Shown: positions 43,318 to 53,158, numbered from the stretch's first letter. The stretch is 64,000 nucleotides of DNA from Stenotrophomonas africana (GCF_013004645.1 NZ_JABEME010000004.1:248001-312000); one strand, 5' to 3'. The notes: generated by a model from the letters alone, not told the origin. A program made the numbers and translations.

Positions 43318-46300
43318 ATGCAACAGTTGCCCCTTCATCGCCATACCCTGGCAATTGCCCTCGCTGCCGTTCTGCTGGCAGCTGCGTCTCCCGTCGTTGC
43401 ACAGCAGGTGGTGGCGGATGGCGATGACCAGACGCCGCCCGCTGGCGAGTACGCCACGACCGAGCCGGTAGAGCCGGGTAATCCGGCTGGCTACGCCTTC
43501 CATGCCATCAATGCAGGCACCATCGTTCCCGCAGGTGAGGTCAATCTTCGCACCGAGGGTATGTATGCTGCCGCCGCGCGTGCCGAAGGCACGGGGAGCC
43601 GTGTCGAGCTCCAGCAAGGGAGTGTGACCACCACCGGCTATGGTGCTGCAGGTCTCTCCGCCGCCAATGACGGGCTGGTGCAGGCCACCGGTACGCGTAT
43701 GCAGACCTTTGGCACGGCATCCAATGGCGCCGAGGCAATGGGTGGCCAGCTGGTACTGGATCAGGTTCATATCACCACGCACGCGGCGCTGTCACACGGT
43801 GTCTCGGTGAAGGGTGGCAATGCGCATGTGGTGGATAGCGTGATCGAGGTCAATGCCAGCCAATCCAATGGACTGGATGCGGATGCCGGCAGCGTGGTCG
43901 CCGAGCGGACCCGCATCGAGATTGGTGGGAGTGGCTACGGTGTCTCGGTCAAGAACGGCGGGGACGTGCACCTGCGCTCGGTCCAGATCAACGGGCGTGG
44001 CGCGGGTGCTACGGGGGTATTGGCCGCACTGGGAAGAACGATACTGGAGGATGTGGACATCAACCTCAGCCATGAGCGCTCCGGCGCCGGTTTGATGATT
44101 GGTGGTGACGTCGAAATGCGCGGGGGCAGCATCCATGCCGGCGGAACCAATGCCAGTGTGATCAGTTTTGCCACTGGCAGCAGCGGAACGTTGCTGTTGG
44201 AGGGTGTTGAGATGTCCGGGCATCACGGCATTCACATGACTGCAGGCACAGAGGTGACGATGCGCAACAGCCGCCTCGAAACCACTTCGGTGGGCATCAA
44301 CATCAACCAACGCGACGGCGTGGCCAGCGTGCTCGGCTCATCCATCACCACGCGCGATGGTGTTGGCATCCTGATGATGGGCAAGGGTGAGCTGGATGTG
44401 GACGGCTCGGAGATCACCGCGGACGGTGAGTTCTGGCAGGCCATCTCGGTGCTGGATGGAACCGCCCGGGTGGCGTCCAGCCGATTGCGCACGCTCGGCC
44501 AGAACGGCCACGGCCTGTATGCGGAGGGTTCCGGCGGAAAAAATCCGCAGGTGAGCGCAGGCATGACCGACATCCTGACCGAAGGACATGGCGCCATCGG
44601 TGCGATCGCGCGCCTGGGCGGCAGCGTGCATCTGGCCGACAGTGTAGTGCGCACCACGGGTGTCAACTCACACGGTGTGCTGTCTGGCGGCACGGGTGAA
44701 ATGACGCTGACAAACACCCATGTGCGCACCGAAGGCGTGGGCGCGTGGGCGGCGGTGATCAACGACAACGGACGGATGCGCATCGACGGTGGTTCGCTGG
44801 TGAGCGCCCAGAATGGCGGTGTGTGGCTGCGCAGCAGCCGCGATGCGGGCCTGACGCTGTCCAATGGCGCGTTGGTATCGGGCGGCAACGGCATTGCGCT
44901 GGCACTGGATGCAGCAGTGGCTGGACGCTTCGACGTGGTGGTGGAAGGCCGCTCGCAGATGGAGGGCGACATCGTCATCACCCCGGAAGATGAGGACGCG
45001 GGATTGCCGCCACAGTCGGATGTGCATGTGCGGCTGGCGGAGGGGGCGCTGTGGCAGGGCAGTTCCGACCTGGTGCAGACGATGGCGATCGAGAGCGGCA
45101 GCCAATGGACACTGAGCGGTGATGCCACGGTGGGCGAACTGAGCGTACTGAACAGTGGTGTGGCGTTGTCCGACGGCGGTGGCCGCTTCAACACGCTCAC
45201 CGTGTATGGCGACCTGCACAGCGAGGGCGCGACATTCCTGTTCCAGGGCGCGCTGGCCGGCGATGACAGCGCGATGGACCGCCTGCACGTGCGTGGCGAC
45301 ACCTCCGGCGACGCGCTGATTGCGGTGAAGAACATCGGTGGCGTGGGCGCGCCGACGGTCGATGGCATCCAACTGATCGAGATCGACGGTGCATCACGGG
45401 CGAGCTACGCTCTGAGCGGCCGCGCGGTGGGCGGATCGTACGAATACTTCCTGTTCCAGGGCGGCCTGGCGGATCCCGCCGATGGCAACTGGTACCTGCG
45501 TTCGCAGTGGTTCGATGTCTGCCAGGACAACCCGGCCGCGCCGGGGTGTGTGGTCGATCCGGATCCGATCGACCCGACGGATCCCATCGATCCGGTCGAT
45601 CCCACCGATCCGATCCTGCCGCCGCCGGTACTGCGTCCGGAAGCCGGTGCCTATCTGGCCAACCAGTCGGCAGCCATCAACATGTTTTCCCATCGTATGA
45701 ACGACCGCATCGGTGCCGTTTCGCTGGATGAACGCCGTGCCGCGTGGGCGCGCGTGGGCCGGCAGCAGGCGGACTTCAGTGCGGTTGGTGGCCAGCTGTC
45801 GATTGATGGCAACACCTCGGTGCTGCAGATTGGCACTGACCTGATTCGCCGGGGCAATGCAGCGTTCGGCGTGATGTTGGGCACAGGGCGTGCTGACAGC
45901 AGCGCAGTGTCCGATCTGACCGGCTACAGCGCCAAGGGTCGGGTGCGTGGCAGTGCCATGGGTGTGTACGGCACCTGGTTGCAGACGACTGACGGCACGC
46001 AGGGTGCGTACATGGATGCGAACCTGCAGTACGGCCGTTTCGATAACCGGGTGCAGGGTATCGGCCTGACGCCGGAGCATTACGATTCGCGCATGGTCAG
46101 TGCATCGCTGGAGGCCGGCTACACCTTCAACGTGTGGCAGGGCCCCGCCAGCGCGCTGTACGTGCAGCCGCAGGTGCAGCTGAGCCATGTCGATTTCCGC
46201 GCCGATCGCCACGTGGAGAGCAATGGCACGGTGATCGACCACGCCGATGCCGGTGGCCTGAGCGGGCGTCTGGGCGTGCGCGTGTTTGGCCATGGCACTG

Positions 46301-46545
46301 CAGCTGGCAACACGGTGCAGCCGTACCTGGGCGTGAACTGGCTGCGTGGCAGCGGCACCAGCACGTTGCAGTTCAACGGTGACACGCTGGGCGCGGACGT
46401 GCCGCGCAACCGCTACGAAGTGCAGGCCGGTGCCGAGCTGAAGCTGGGCCAGCGCTGGGGCGCATGGGGTGGCGTGAGCGTGCAGTACGGTGACTACGGC
46501 TACCGCAATGTGGGCGGCCAGCTGGGCCTGCGCATGGCCTGGTAA
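43318..46545 (+). CDS. Autotransporter (type Va), larger paralogue
   Basis: A 1075-residue surface protein. The signal peptide ends near PVVAQQ (residue 27). The long passenger (about 30-720) is built from right-handed beta-helix-like repeats with many GG, NG and DG turns and no Cys until the linker. The linker has two Cys (DVCQDNPAAPGCV) and a DPIDPTDPIDPVDPTDP stretch. The barrel (about 790-1075) begins LRPEAGAYLANQ, as in the divergent paralogue. The ATG at 43318 was chosen over an upstream TTG. Adhesin or aggregation role is inferred. Confidence 0.88.
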   Translation: MQQLPLHRHTLAIALAAVLLAAASPVVAQQVVADGDDQTPPAGEYATTEPVEPGNPAGYAFHAINAGTIVPAGEVNLRTEGMYAAAARAEGTGSRVELQQGSVTTTGYGAAGLSAANDGLVQATGTRMQTFGTASNGAEAMGGQLVLDQVHITTHAALSHGVSVKGGNAHVVDSVIEVNASQSNGLDADAGSVVAERTRIEIGGSGYGVSVKNGGDVHLRSVQINGRGAGATGVLAALGRTILEDVDINLSHERSGAGLMIGGDVEMRGGSIHAGGTNASVISFATGSSGTLLLEGVEMSGHHGIHMTAGTEVTMRNSRLETTSVGININQRDGVASVLGSSITTRDGVGILMMGKGELDVDGSEITADGEFWQAISVLDGTARVASSRLRTLGQNGHGLYAEGSGGKNPQVSAGMTDILTEGHGAIGAIARLGGSVHLADSVVRTTGVNSHGVLSGGTGEMTLTNTHVRTEGVGAWAAVINDNGRMRIDGGSLVSAQNGGVWLRSSRDAGLTLSNGALVSGGNGIALALDAAVAGRFDVVVEGRSQMEGDIVITPEDEDAGLPPQSDVHVRLAEGALWQGSSDLVQTMAIESGSQWTLSGDATVGELSVLNSGVALSDGGGRFNTLTVYGDLHSEGATFLFQGALAGDDSAMDRLHVRGDTSGDALIAVKNIGGVGAPTVDGIQLIEIDGASRASYALSGRAVGGSYEYFLFQGGLADPADGNWYLRSQWFDVCQDNPAAPGCVVDPDPIDPTDPIDPVDPTDPILPPPVLRPEAGAYLANQSAAINMFSHRMNDRIGAVSLDERRAAWARVGRQQADFSAVGGQLSIDGNTSVLQIGTDLIRRGNAAFGVMLGTGRADSSAVSDLTGYSAKGRVRGSAMGVYGTWLQTTDGTQGAYMDANLQYGRFDNRVQGIGLTPEHYDSRMVSASLEAGYTFNVWQGPASALYVQPQVQLSHVDFRADRHVESNGTVIDHADAGGLSGRLGVRVFGHGTAAGNTVQPYLGVNWLRGSGTSTLQFNGDTLGADVPRNRYEVQAGAELKLGQRWGAWGGVSVQYGDYGYRNVGGQLGLRMAW

Positions 46546-46559
46546 GTGGGTGTGCAGCG

Positions 46560-46597
46560 GGGTCGGATCCCATTGCCATGGCAATGGGATCCGACCC
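46560..46597. repeat. 38-bp perfect palindrome, GGGTCGGA class
   Basis: GGGTCGGATCCCATTGC / CATG / complement, fully self-complementary, 14 nt after the autotransporter stop. It is closely related to the element at 19074-19110. A T-run is missing. Confidence 0.8.
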
Positions 46598-46607
46598 GAC
46601 GGCTGCT

Positions 46608-46676
46608 GTAGAGCCGAGCCTATGCTCGGCTCACTGCGATCTGGACGAAGGGCAGCCGAGCATGGCTCGGCTCTAC
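46608..46676. repeat. Inverted pair of GTAG (SMAG/REP) units
   Basis: Units 46608-46631 (GTAGAGCCGAGCCTATGC) and 46654-46676 (reverse orientation), directly after the GGGTCGGA palindrome. Confidence 0.85.
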
Positions 46677-46737
46677 AGTGGCTGACAGGCTGCATCGAAC
46701 CTAAACACATAGCTGGCCTGTCGCGATTGTCCATTGA

Positions 46738-48759
46738 ATGACTGCGGCAGCGGTGGTGATGCTGTCGGACCGTTTTCCGCCCGTTGCCCGCATGTCCCCT
46801 CCCGAGCGTTCCCACAATGCCGCCATCGATGGCATGCGTGCATTGGCGGTGCTGGCCGTCGTGGTCTTCCACACCAATGCGACGTGGCTGCCCGGTGGCT
46901 TCACCGGTGTGGACCTGTTCTTCGTGGTGTCCGGCTTCGTGATCAGCCAGTCGTTGGCCTCACGCACTCACGCATCGCTGGGCGCGATGCTGCTCGATTT
47001 CTACCGGCGTCGCGTCTTGCGCCTGTTGCCGGCGTTGCTGGTGATGCTGATGGCCACCTTCGTGCTGTCGGCGCTGTTCATTCCCCGCGCGTGGCGCAAT
47101 GAACAGTTCGACCAGACCGGCTGGGCCGCGCTGGTCGGCTTCAGCAACATCGTGCTGGCCGGCCAGCAGGACGACTATTTCTCACCCGGCGCCGAACTCA
47201 ACCCGTTCCTGCATACGTGGACGTTGGGTGTGGAAGAGCAGTTCTACCTGATCTTCCCGCTGCTGTTCTTCGTGCGGCTGCGCGGGCGTGAGCGCTGGCC
47301 GTGGTCGCGCTGGTTGTTGCCGGTGCTCACCGCGTTGTCGCTGGCGTGGGCAGGCTGGCAGGCGCAGGCAGCACCGGCGGCCGCGTTCTATCTGCTGCCG
47401 GCGCGCTTCTGGGAGCTGGCCGCGGGCGCGCTGCTCTACCAGTGGATGCATGCGCGTGCGCCGGGCCAGAGCGGTGATGGGGTTGCCGTGGTCGGTCTGT
47501 CGCTGCTCGCCGCAGGTGTGGTAATTGCACCTCAGCTGGCGATGCCGGTGCCGGGCGTGCTGGCCACCGTGGCCGGTACCCTGCTGCTGTTGGCGAGCGT
47601 ATTGGCACCGGGAACATCGCGCATGGCGCGCGCGCTCGGCTGGGCACCGCTGGCCTACCTGGGCCGGCTGTCCTATTCGCTGTACCTGTGGCATTGGCCA
47701 CTGCTGGTGCTGCTGCGCTGGACGTATGGCCTGCACGGTGCTGCGCTGTGGTTGTATCCAGTGCTGCTGCTGTCAGTGTCGGCCGCGTCCTACCACTTCA
47801 TCGAGCGTCCTCTGCGCAGTGCGGTGCCACTGCTGCGGCTGGCGCCGGCCAAGGTGCTGGCGATGGCGCTGCCGCTGGTGGCGCTATGTGGTGCAGGCGC
47901 CTGGGCCACGGTGGAGTACCACGAGCAGGTCTCGCTGAGCGCCACCCGCGACGGTTACGCATGGCAGGCGCGCCGCTATCCGACGTGGCGCCCGCTGGAA
48001 CCGGTGAGTGCACCGGCGCTTGAGGGGCGGCGCCTGTTCGTGGCCGGCGACTCACATGCAGCGGCCTATCGCACCATGACCAGCATGGTCGCGCGCCAGA
48101 CCGGCATGGAGGTGCGCCAGCAGGATCGTGGCGGCTGCAGCTTCGTCAATCTGTTGCGGGCCAGCCCGGCCGACTGCCAGGGCTTCATTGAAGACGCGTT
48201 GTCGACCATCGAGCGCGAGGCCCGCCCTGGAGACATCGTGCTGCTGGCGGCGTTGCGCATGCCGGAGCTGCGCGGATTCGACTGGCAGCGACAGGATGCA
48301 CAGGAAATCTATCGGCAGCTGCTGGCCGAACGCACGCCGGCCCATGCGCAGGCGGCACGCGATGAGGCTGATCGGGTACTGGGGCGGCTGCAGCGGTTAG
48401 GTGTGCGCGTGGTTGTGGATGCACCGTTGCCGTTGTTCAAGGCCGGTGCGTACCGCTGCTCTGACTGGTTCAACCACCACAACCCGGCATGCGCGGGAGG
48501 CCTGAGCATGTCGCGTGCTGATCTGGAGAGGCTGCGCGCGCCGCAGATGGCGTTGCTGGCCGAGCTGGCAGCACGCTATCCATCGCTGACGGTGTGGGAT
48601 CCGCTGCCACTGTTGTGCGGGCCGCAGACCTGTTCGGCGGTGGAAGGGGGGGAACCGCTGTTCTTCGACAACGATCATCTGAGCGGACATGGCAACCGCG
48701 TGCTGTTGCCCGGCTTCAGGCAGACCCTGATCGGTGTTGCGAGCGACAAGCCTTTGTAG
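46738..48759 (+). CDS. Acyltransferase-3/SGNH two-domain membrane protein (OafA/YrhL)
   Basis: A 673-residue inner membrane protein. The N-terminal acyltransferase-3 domain (about 25-370) has ten or so helices and the catalytic-site block RALAVLAVVVFHTNATW (His45), then FTGVDLFFVVSGF and RRVLRLLPAL. The C-terminal periplasmic SGNH domain (about 420-673) has GDSHAAAY and the DNDHLSGHG block with its Asp-x2-His. Such proteins O-acetylate surface glycans. ATGs at 46765 and 46792 are alternative starts, and no ribosome site is decisive. Confidence 0.87.
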   Translation: MTAAAVVMLSDRFPPVARMSPPERSHNAAIDGMRALAVLAVVVFHTNATWLPGGFTGVDLFFVVSGFVISQSLASRTHASLGAMLLDFYRRRVLRLLPALLVMLMATFVLSALFIPRAWRNEQFDQTGWAALVGFSNIVLAGQQDDYFSPGAELNPFLHTWTLGVEEQFYLIFPLLFFVRLRGRERWPWSRWLLPVLTALSLAWAGWQAQAAPAAAFYLLPARFWELAAGALLYQWMHARAPGQSGDGVAVVGLSLLAAGVVIAPQLAMPVPGVLATVAGTLLLLASVLAPGTSRMARALGWAPLAYLGRLSYSLYLWHWPLLVLLRWTYGLHGAALWLYPVLLLSVSAASYHFIERPLRSAVPLLRLAPAKVLAMALPLVALCGAGAWATVEYHEQVSLSATRDGYAWQARRYPTWRPLEPVSAPALEGRRLFVAGDSHAAAYRTMTSMVARQTGMEVRQQDRGGCSFVNLLRASPADCQGFIEDALSTIEREARPGDIVLLAALRMPELRGFDWQRQDAQEIYRQLLAERTPAHAQAARDEADRVLGRLQRLGVRVVVDAPLPLFKAGAYRCSDWFNHHNPACAGGLSMSRADLERLRAPQMALLAELAARYPSLTVWDPLPLLCGPQTCSAVEGGEPLFFDNDHLSGHGNRVLLPGFRQTLIGVASDKPL

Positions 48760-48779
48760 AGCCGAGCCCACGCTCGGCT
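48756..48779 (+). repeat. GTAG (SMAG/REP) unit
   Basis: GTAGAGCCGAGCCCACGC, then TCGGCT. Its head overlaps the stop codon of the acyltransferase gene (stop TAG at 48757-48759), so the REP supplies the end of that gene. Confidence 0.75.
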
Positions 48780-48806
48780 GCTCTGCGTTCCGCAGGCGGG
48801 AAGCCC

Positions 48807-48857
48807 GCGCGCACTCCTGTAGAGCCGAGCATGGCTCGGCTCTACAGGAGTGCGCGC
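48807..48857. repeat. Extended REP palindrome, 24-bp perfect arms
   Basis: A GTAG-type unit (GTAGAGCCGAGC / ATG / complement) whose complementarity extends outward through GCGCGCACTCCT. It sits between the convergent ends of the acyltransferase and dehydrogenase genes, 3 nt from the latter's stop, and may end transcription from both sides. Confidence 0.8.
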
Positions 48858-48860
48858 GGT

Positions 48861-50246
48861 CTATGCCGGCGGCAGCACCTTGCCCGGGTTGAGAATGCCA
48901 TCCGGGTCCAGCGCGGCCTTGATCGCACGCATCGTCGCCAGCGTTTCCGGGGTGAACGCCTGTGCCATGAAATCGCGCTTGGCCAGGCCAATGCCGTGTT
49001 CGCCGGACAGCGTGCCACCCAGTGCCAAGGTCAGCTCGAAGATCTTCGGCAGTGCGGCATGCGCGCGCGCGTTCTCTTCGGCATCGTCCGGGTGATAGAG
49101 GATGTTGACGTGCAGGTTGCCGTTGCCGGCATGACCGAAGGTGACGATGGCCAGCGTGTAGTCGCGTGCCAATGCCTGCACGCCAGCCACCAGCTCTGGA
49201 ATGCGCGACACCGGCACCACCACGTCTTCATTGATCTTGCCGGGCGCGACGGTGCGCAGTGCCGGCGACAGTGCCTTGCGCGCGGCCCACAGCTGGTCGC
49301 GTGCACGGCCTTCCATCGCTACGTCCAGTTCGATCATGCCGTCGCCTTCAGCGGCGCTGGCCAGTGCCTGCAGCAGATAGGGCAGGGTGTCGTGGTCACC
49401 ATCGGCTTCCACCAGCAGCATCGCACCGGCCTCCGGCACGTCCGCGCCGTTGAGACGCAGCAGCTCAAGGCTGCGCGCGTCCATGAATTCCAGGCGCGTG
49501 GGTACCACCGGCTGCGACATCAGGCGTGACACCGCGGCGGCGGCCGCATCGGCATCGCGGTACAGCACACGCAGGCCGGCCTGGCTGACCGGCAACGGGG
49601 TGAGCTTCAAGGTGGCTTCCACGATCAGTGCCAGCGTGCCTTCGCTGCCCACCAGCAGGTGGGTGAGGTCGTAGCCGGTGGAATCCTTGGTGTAGGCGCC
49701 ACCGCAGCGGATCACCTCGCCGGTGCCGGTAACGGCCACCAGGCCCAGTACGTTGTCGCGGCTGGTGCCGTACTTCACCGCGCGCGGGCCGCCGGCGTTG
49801 CAGGCCAGGTTGCCACCCACGCTGCAGATCTCGGCACTGGACGGGTCCGGTGCCCAGAACAGGCCGTGCGGCGCCAGCGCCTGCTGCAGGGCGCCATTGA
49901 GCACGCCCGGCTGCACCACCGCGCAGCGGTCACCCGCGCGGATTTCCACGATGCGGTCCATGCGGGTGAACGACAGCACGATACTGCCGGGCAGCGGCAC
50001 CGCCGCGCCGGTGGTGCCAGTGCCAGCGCCGCGCGCGACCAGCCCCACGCCATGGGCGCGGCAGGCACGCACCAGCGCCTGCACCTGTTCGATGTCGGCT
50101 GGTAGCGCCACCGCCGCCGGGCGTTGACGGCGCCACGAGTTGTCCTGCGCGTTGGACTCCAGCGCGTTGTCATCCATGCGCCAGCCCTCCGTGCCCAGCA
50201 GGGCGGACAGTTCGGCAACCAGGGCAGCAGGCAGGGCAGGACTCAT
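48861..50246 (-). CDS. FAD-linked 2-hydroxyacid dehydrogenase (GlcD/Dld type)
   Basis: A 461-residue flavoprotein. The PCMH-type FAD domain (about 40-225) has VARGAGTGTTGAAVPLPG and SVGGNLACNAGG. The C-terminal domain has VTFGHAGNGNLHVN and SGEHGIGLAKRDFM, the metal- and substrate-binding His region. Substrates in the family include glycolate, D-lactate and D-2-hydroxyglutarate; sequence does not decide which. The start at 50246 overlaps the upstream gene by 4 nt (ATGA), so it is probably co-transcribed with it. Confidence 0.9.
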   Translation of the reverse strand: MSPALPAALVAELSALLGTEGWRMDDNALESNAQDNSWRRQRPAAVALPADIEQVQALVRACRAHGVGLVARGAGTGTTGAAVPLPGSIVLSFTRMDRIVEIRAGDRCAVVQPGVLNGALQQALAPHGLFWAPDPSSAEICSVGGNLACNAGGPRAVKYGTSRDNVLGLVAVTGTGEVIRCGGAYTKDSTGYDLTHLLVGSEGTLALIVEATLKLTPLPVSQAGLRVLYRDADAAAAAVSRLMSQPVVPTRLEFMDARSLELLRLNGADVPEAGAMLLVEADGDHDTLPYLLQALASAAEGDGMIELDVAMEGRARDQLWAARKALSPALRTVAPGKINEDVVVPVSRIPELVAGVQALARDYTLAIVTFGHAGNGNLHVNILYHPDDAEENARAHAALPKIFELTLALGGTLSGEHGIGLAKRDFMAQAFTPETLATMRAIKAALDPDGILNPGKVLPPA

Positions 50247-50887
50247 GACGGATCTCGCGGGACAGCAGGGGCGGGTTGAATCAGTTTCCACGCAACAACG
50301 GCGCCAGCCAGCGGCAGCCACACCCAGCGCAGTTCGGACATCAGGGTGGCCAGGCCGCGCGCGCTGAAGAACTGTGGGGCGAAGGGTGAAACGCGGATCG
50401 GTCGCCACGGCGCGAAGAAGCGGTGTTCGCTCCAAGGCCAGACGAGGGCAACGCCAAGGCCACCGGAGGTCATCGCATCCAGCAGTGGGTGGCTGGCAGC
50501 GCAGACGAAGACGAATACCGCCGCCTGCATGGTAGATGCCACCGTTGGCCCTGCCTTGGCAGGTGCCAACCTTGGTTGGCACGAAACCGCCGACCAGGGT
50601 CGGCGACTACCGGGGCTGTGTGGTGCCGACCAAGGTCGGCCGCTACCAAAGAATGCCAACACCGCCGCCAACGCCGCCAGCACGCCGGCAAACAGCAGTG
50701 AATGGCTGGCACCCCGATGGCCGAACGCATCGGCGTAGGGAATGTGCAGCGCGAAGGCCAGTACATCGGCATCGGGCAGCATCGCTGCGATCACACCCGC
50801 AGCCAGCAGGCGCGGCGGGATGCGGCCACGATCAGCGGCGCACCACAGCGCCAACGGCACAGCGGCATGGGTGATGATCGAAGGCAT
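50243..50887 (-). CDS. YdjM-like membrane metal-dependent hydrolase with in-frame REP insertion
   Basis: A 214-residue membrane protein of the YdjM/LexA-binding hydrolase-like family. Signatures are the N-terminal ITHAAVPLAL, LLPDADVLAF-like MLPDADV, FGHRGASHSLL (His57, His62) and SHPLLDAMTSGG (His133, Asp137). Residues 81-119 are Arg/Pro/Ser-rich, do not belong to the family, and are encoded exactly by a REP cluster (50532-50646). In E. coli YdjM this loop between helices is short. The frame stays open, so the protein may still work. It overlaps the dehydrogenase gene by 4 nt. Confidence 0.8.
   Translation of the reverse strand: MPSIITHAAVPLALWCAADRGRIPPRLLAAGVIAAMLPDADVLAFALHIPYADAFGHRGASHSLLFAGVLAALAAVLAFFGSGRPWSAPHSPGSRRPWSAVSCQPRLAPAKAGPTVASTMQAAVFVFVCAASHPLLDAMTSGGLGVALVWPWSEHRFFAPWRPIRVSPFAPQFFSARGLATLMSELRWVWLPLAGAVVAWKLIQPAPAVPRDPS
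50532..50646. repeat. REP cluster inside a coding sequence
   Basis: The block begins with GTAG on the plus strand (50532) and ends with CTAC (GTAG on the minus strand) at 50646. It contains palindromes at 50559-50582, 50589-50610 (minus) and 50623-50646 (minus). Its edges coincide with codons 81-119 of the YdjM-like gene. Confidence 0.85.
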
Positions 50888-50927
50888 CAGTCACACACCA
50901 CGGTGGTGCCGACCAGGCTGCGCTCTG

Positions 50928-50979
50928 GTAGGTGCCAACCTTGGTTGGCACAGAAGCGCTGACCAAGGTCGGCTTCTAC
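50928..50979. repeat. Inverted pair of GTAG (SMAG/REP) units
   Basis: Units 50928-50951 (GTAGGTGCCAACCTTGGT) and 50953-50979 (minus, GTAGAAGCCGACCTTGGT), almost touching, between the YdjM-like gene and yraN. Confidence 0.8.
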
Positions 50980-50997
50980 CAAGGCGGACGGTACACA

Positions 50998-51393
50998 TCA
51001 GCAGTCATCCAGCCGGAACGCATCACGCAGCCACCGCAGCTGCGGCGGCTCGCCCGTGGCGTCAACCACATCAAAACGGCAGGGCGCATTGGCCAGCGCG
51101 GGATTGTCCTGCAGGTACAGCTGCGCGGCGTGCGCCAGGCGTCGGCATTTGCGCGCATCCACCGAAGCGGCGCCGCCGCCGAAATCCGATCGCGCCCGAT
51201 AGCGCACTTCCACGAACACCACGGTGCCGGCATCGTCCATCACCAGATCCAGTTCACCGCCGCGATAGCGCACGTTGCGCGCGCGCGGCTGCAGTCCGGC
51301 CTGCTGCAGATGCTGCTCGGCGGCGGCTTCCACCGCCGAGCCCCGTTGGCTGCGCTCAGCGACCACCGGCGATCGGCATCGGCCGGCCGCCAT
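50998..51393 (-). CDS. YraN family (UPF0102) endonuclease-like protein
   Basis: A 131-residue protein with a restriction-endonuclease-like fold. The core reads [28 protein letters not shown] and [15 protein letters not shown], with catalytic-type Glu, Asp and E-V-R (usually E-V-K) residues. It overlaps the end of lpoA by 38 nt; a GTG start at 51366 is also possible. The rsmI-lpoA-yraN neighbourhood is conserved. The cellular role is poorly defined. Confidence 0.85.
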   Translation of the reverse strand: MAAGRCRSPVVAERSQRGSAVEAAAEQHLQQAGLQPRARNVRYRGGELDLVMDDAGTVVFVEVRYRARSDFGGGAASVDARKCRRLAHAAQLYLQDNPALANAPCRFDVVDATGEPPQLRWLRDAFRLDDC

Positions 51394-53077
51394 TGAAGGT
51401 GGACCATGCCGGCTGGCGCAGGATGTTGCCGTTGCTGTCCAGGAACAGGGTGCCGGTGGCGCCGTCCAGGCCGCCCTCGTTGGACAGCTTGTCCAGGTAG
51501 GCGGTGATCTTCCAGGCGTCGGCGCCGAAGGCGAACAGGCGGCCGGCCGCACCGCGTGCGCTGGGCAGCGTGCTGGCCACCTGGCTGGCCGAGGGCAGGC
51601 CGGACACGCTGCGCACGTTCCAGGCTTCGTTCGGGTAGACGATGCCGTCCAGCGCCACGTCTTCTTCCACCTTGCCGCTACCGACGGTCAGCTGCGAGGT
51701 GCCGACGCGGGTGGCGCCGCCGGCACCGGCCAGCGCCAACTGCGGCGCCAGCAGGCGGGCCTGCGGGGCGCGCACGGCGAGGAACACGGCATCGACCTGG
51801 CCGGCATTGCGCACCTGCGCGCCGATATCGCCAACCGCGTCGCTGACGCCGACGGTGGCCACCACCTGGCCGCCGCGCTGGGCAAAGCGCTGGGCGAAGG
51901 CCGCGGCGGCACGGCGGCCGGTGTCGTCGGCGCTGTTGATCACCAGCGCCTTGCCGCGCTCGCGGCCACGCAGGTATTCGGCGGCGACGATACCGTCGTC
52001 TTCCGGTGCCAGCGAGAAGCCGGCGCTGCCGGCCGGCGGTGCGTCCTTGCCGCGGTTCAGCGCCAGCACCGGCACCTGCAGCTGCTGGCGGCCGTACACG
52101 GCGTCCACTTCGTCGCGGCCCAGCGGTCCGACCACGAAGTCGGCACCGGAGGCGACGGCCTTGTCGTAGGCGGCGAGGGCACCAGCCGGGGTGCCGGCGG
52201 TGTCGAAGAAGTTGATGTCCGGGCGGCGGCGGCTTTCACCGTAGTAGGCGCTCAGCAGGCCATCGCGCACCGGCTGCGCGGCGGTGGCCAGGCGGCCGCT
52301 GAGCGGCAGCAGCACCGCCAGCTTGGCCGGCGGACGGTAGCCGTCGCTCATCGCCGGCGGGCGCTTGCTGGTGTCGAACTGTGCGGCGCCATCGCGGTCG
52401 AACGGGCGCGGCAGCGGCAGGCCACGCGCGATCAGCGCACGGCCGGCGAAGTTGTACAGCGGGTCGTTGGCCGGCAGTGCGGCAGCCCGGTTGCGCAGGG
52501 TGGCATCGTCGAGGGTGCCGAGCAGGCCGGCGATGGCCGCCTGGTTCTCGTTGCGCGCGCTGCCGGTCAGGCTGGCATGGGCGCGGGCACGTTCGGTGGC
52601 GGCGCCGAACGCATCGCCGGTGCCCTGCAGCGCGTTGGCACGGGCCACGTACCAGCGTGTGCGCAGCGCGGGGAAGACGTTGTCGCCCTGTTCCTTCAGC
52701 AGAGCCAGGGCCTGCGCCGGCTGCTTGTCGGCCAGGGCCAGCTCGGCAGCGGTCAGCTGGTAGCGCTGCAGGCTGGCGCCGGACAGCTGGCGTGCGGTGA
52801 GCTGGCCGAGCAGGCTGCGCGCGCGGGCGCTGTCACCGGCGAGGTGCCAGGCCCAGGCGGCATCGGCCAGGGTGTTGCTGCGGGCACCACCTTTCAGGGT
52901 TGCTGCCAGCGCTTCCAGTTGCAGGGCGGCGTCGCGCGGTTTGCCTTGTTCGATCAGCGCCAGCGCCTGGCTCTGGGCCGGCGATTCGGGCGCGCTGGTC
53001 AGGCTGGTGGTGGCGCAGCCGGCCAGCAGCATCAACGACAGCGACAGGGCGGAGATCCGTGCGGCGGGCTTGTTCAT
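51356..53077 (-). CDS. lpoA: Penicillin-binding protein activator LpoA
   Basis: A 573-residue outer membrane lipoprotein, with lipobox LAGC at Cys21. An N-terminal TPR-like helical domain (about 35-240) is followed by a periplasmic-binding-protein-like domain (about 260-560, [27 protein letters not shown]). In E. coli it reaches through the periplasm to activate PBP1A. The start at 53077 (MNKPAARIS) has GGA 7 nt upstream; an ATG at 53089 lacks a ribosome site. It is divergent from rsmI, as in enterobacteria. Confidence 0.9.
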   Translation of the reverse strand: MNKPAARISALSLSLMLLAGCATTSLTSAPESPAQSQALALIEQGKPRDAALQLEALAATLKGGARSNTLADAAWAWHLAGDSARARSLLGQLTARQLSGASLQRYQLTAAELALADKQPAQALALLKEQGDNVFPALRTRWYVARANALQGTGDAFGAATERARAHASLTGSARNENQAAIAGLLGTLDDATLRNRAAALPANDPLYNFAGRALIARGLPLPRPFDRDGAAQFDTSKRPPAMSDGYRPPAKLAVLLPLSGRLATAAQPVRDGLLSAYYGESRRRPDINFFDTAGTPAGALAAYDKAVASGADFVVGPLGRDEVDAVYGRQQLQVPVLALNRGKDAPPAGSAGFSLAPEDDGIVAAEYLRGRERGKALVINSADDTGRRAAAAFAQRFAQRGGQVVATVGVSDAVGDIGAQVRNAGQVDAVFLAVRAPQARLLAPQLALAGAGGATRVGTSQLTVGSGKVEEDVALDGIVYPNEAWNVRSVSGLPSASQVASTLPSARGAAGRLFAFGADAWKITAYLDKLSNEGGLDGATGTLFLDSNGNILRQPAWSTFNGGRPMPIAGGR

Positions 53078-53158
53078 GATCGGGTCCATGCGATGAGGGC
53101 AGCGGCCTTGGCCGGGTACACGCTACGATTCTACCCTTGCCCCGTGAGTACCGCTGAA

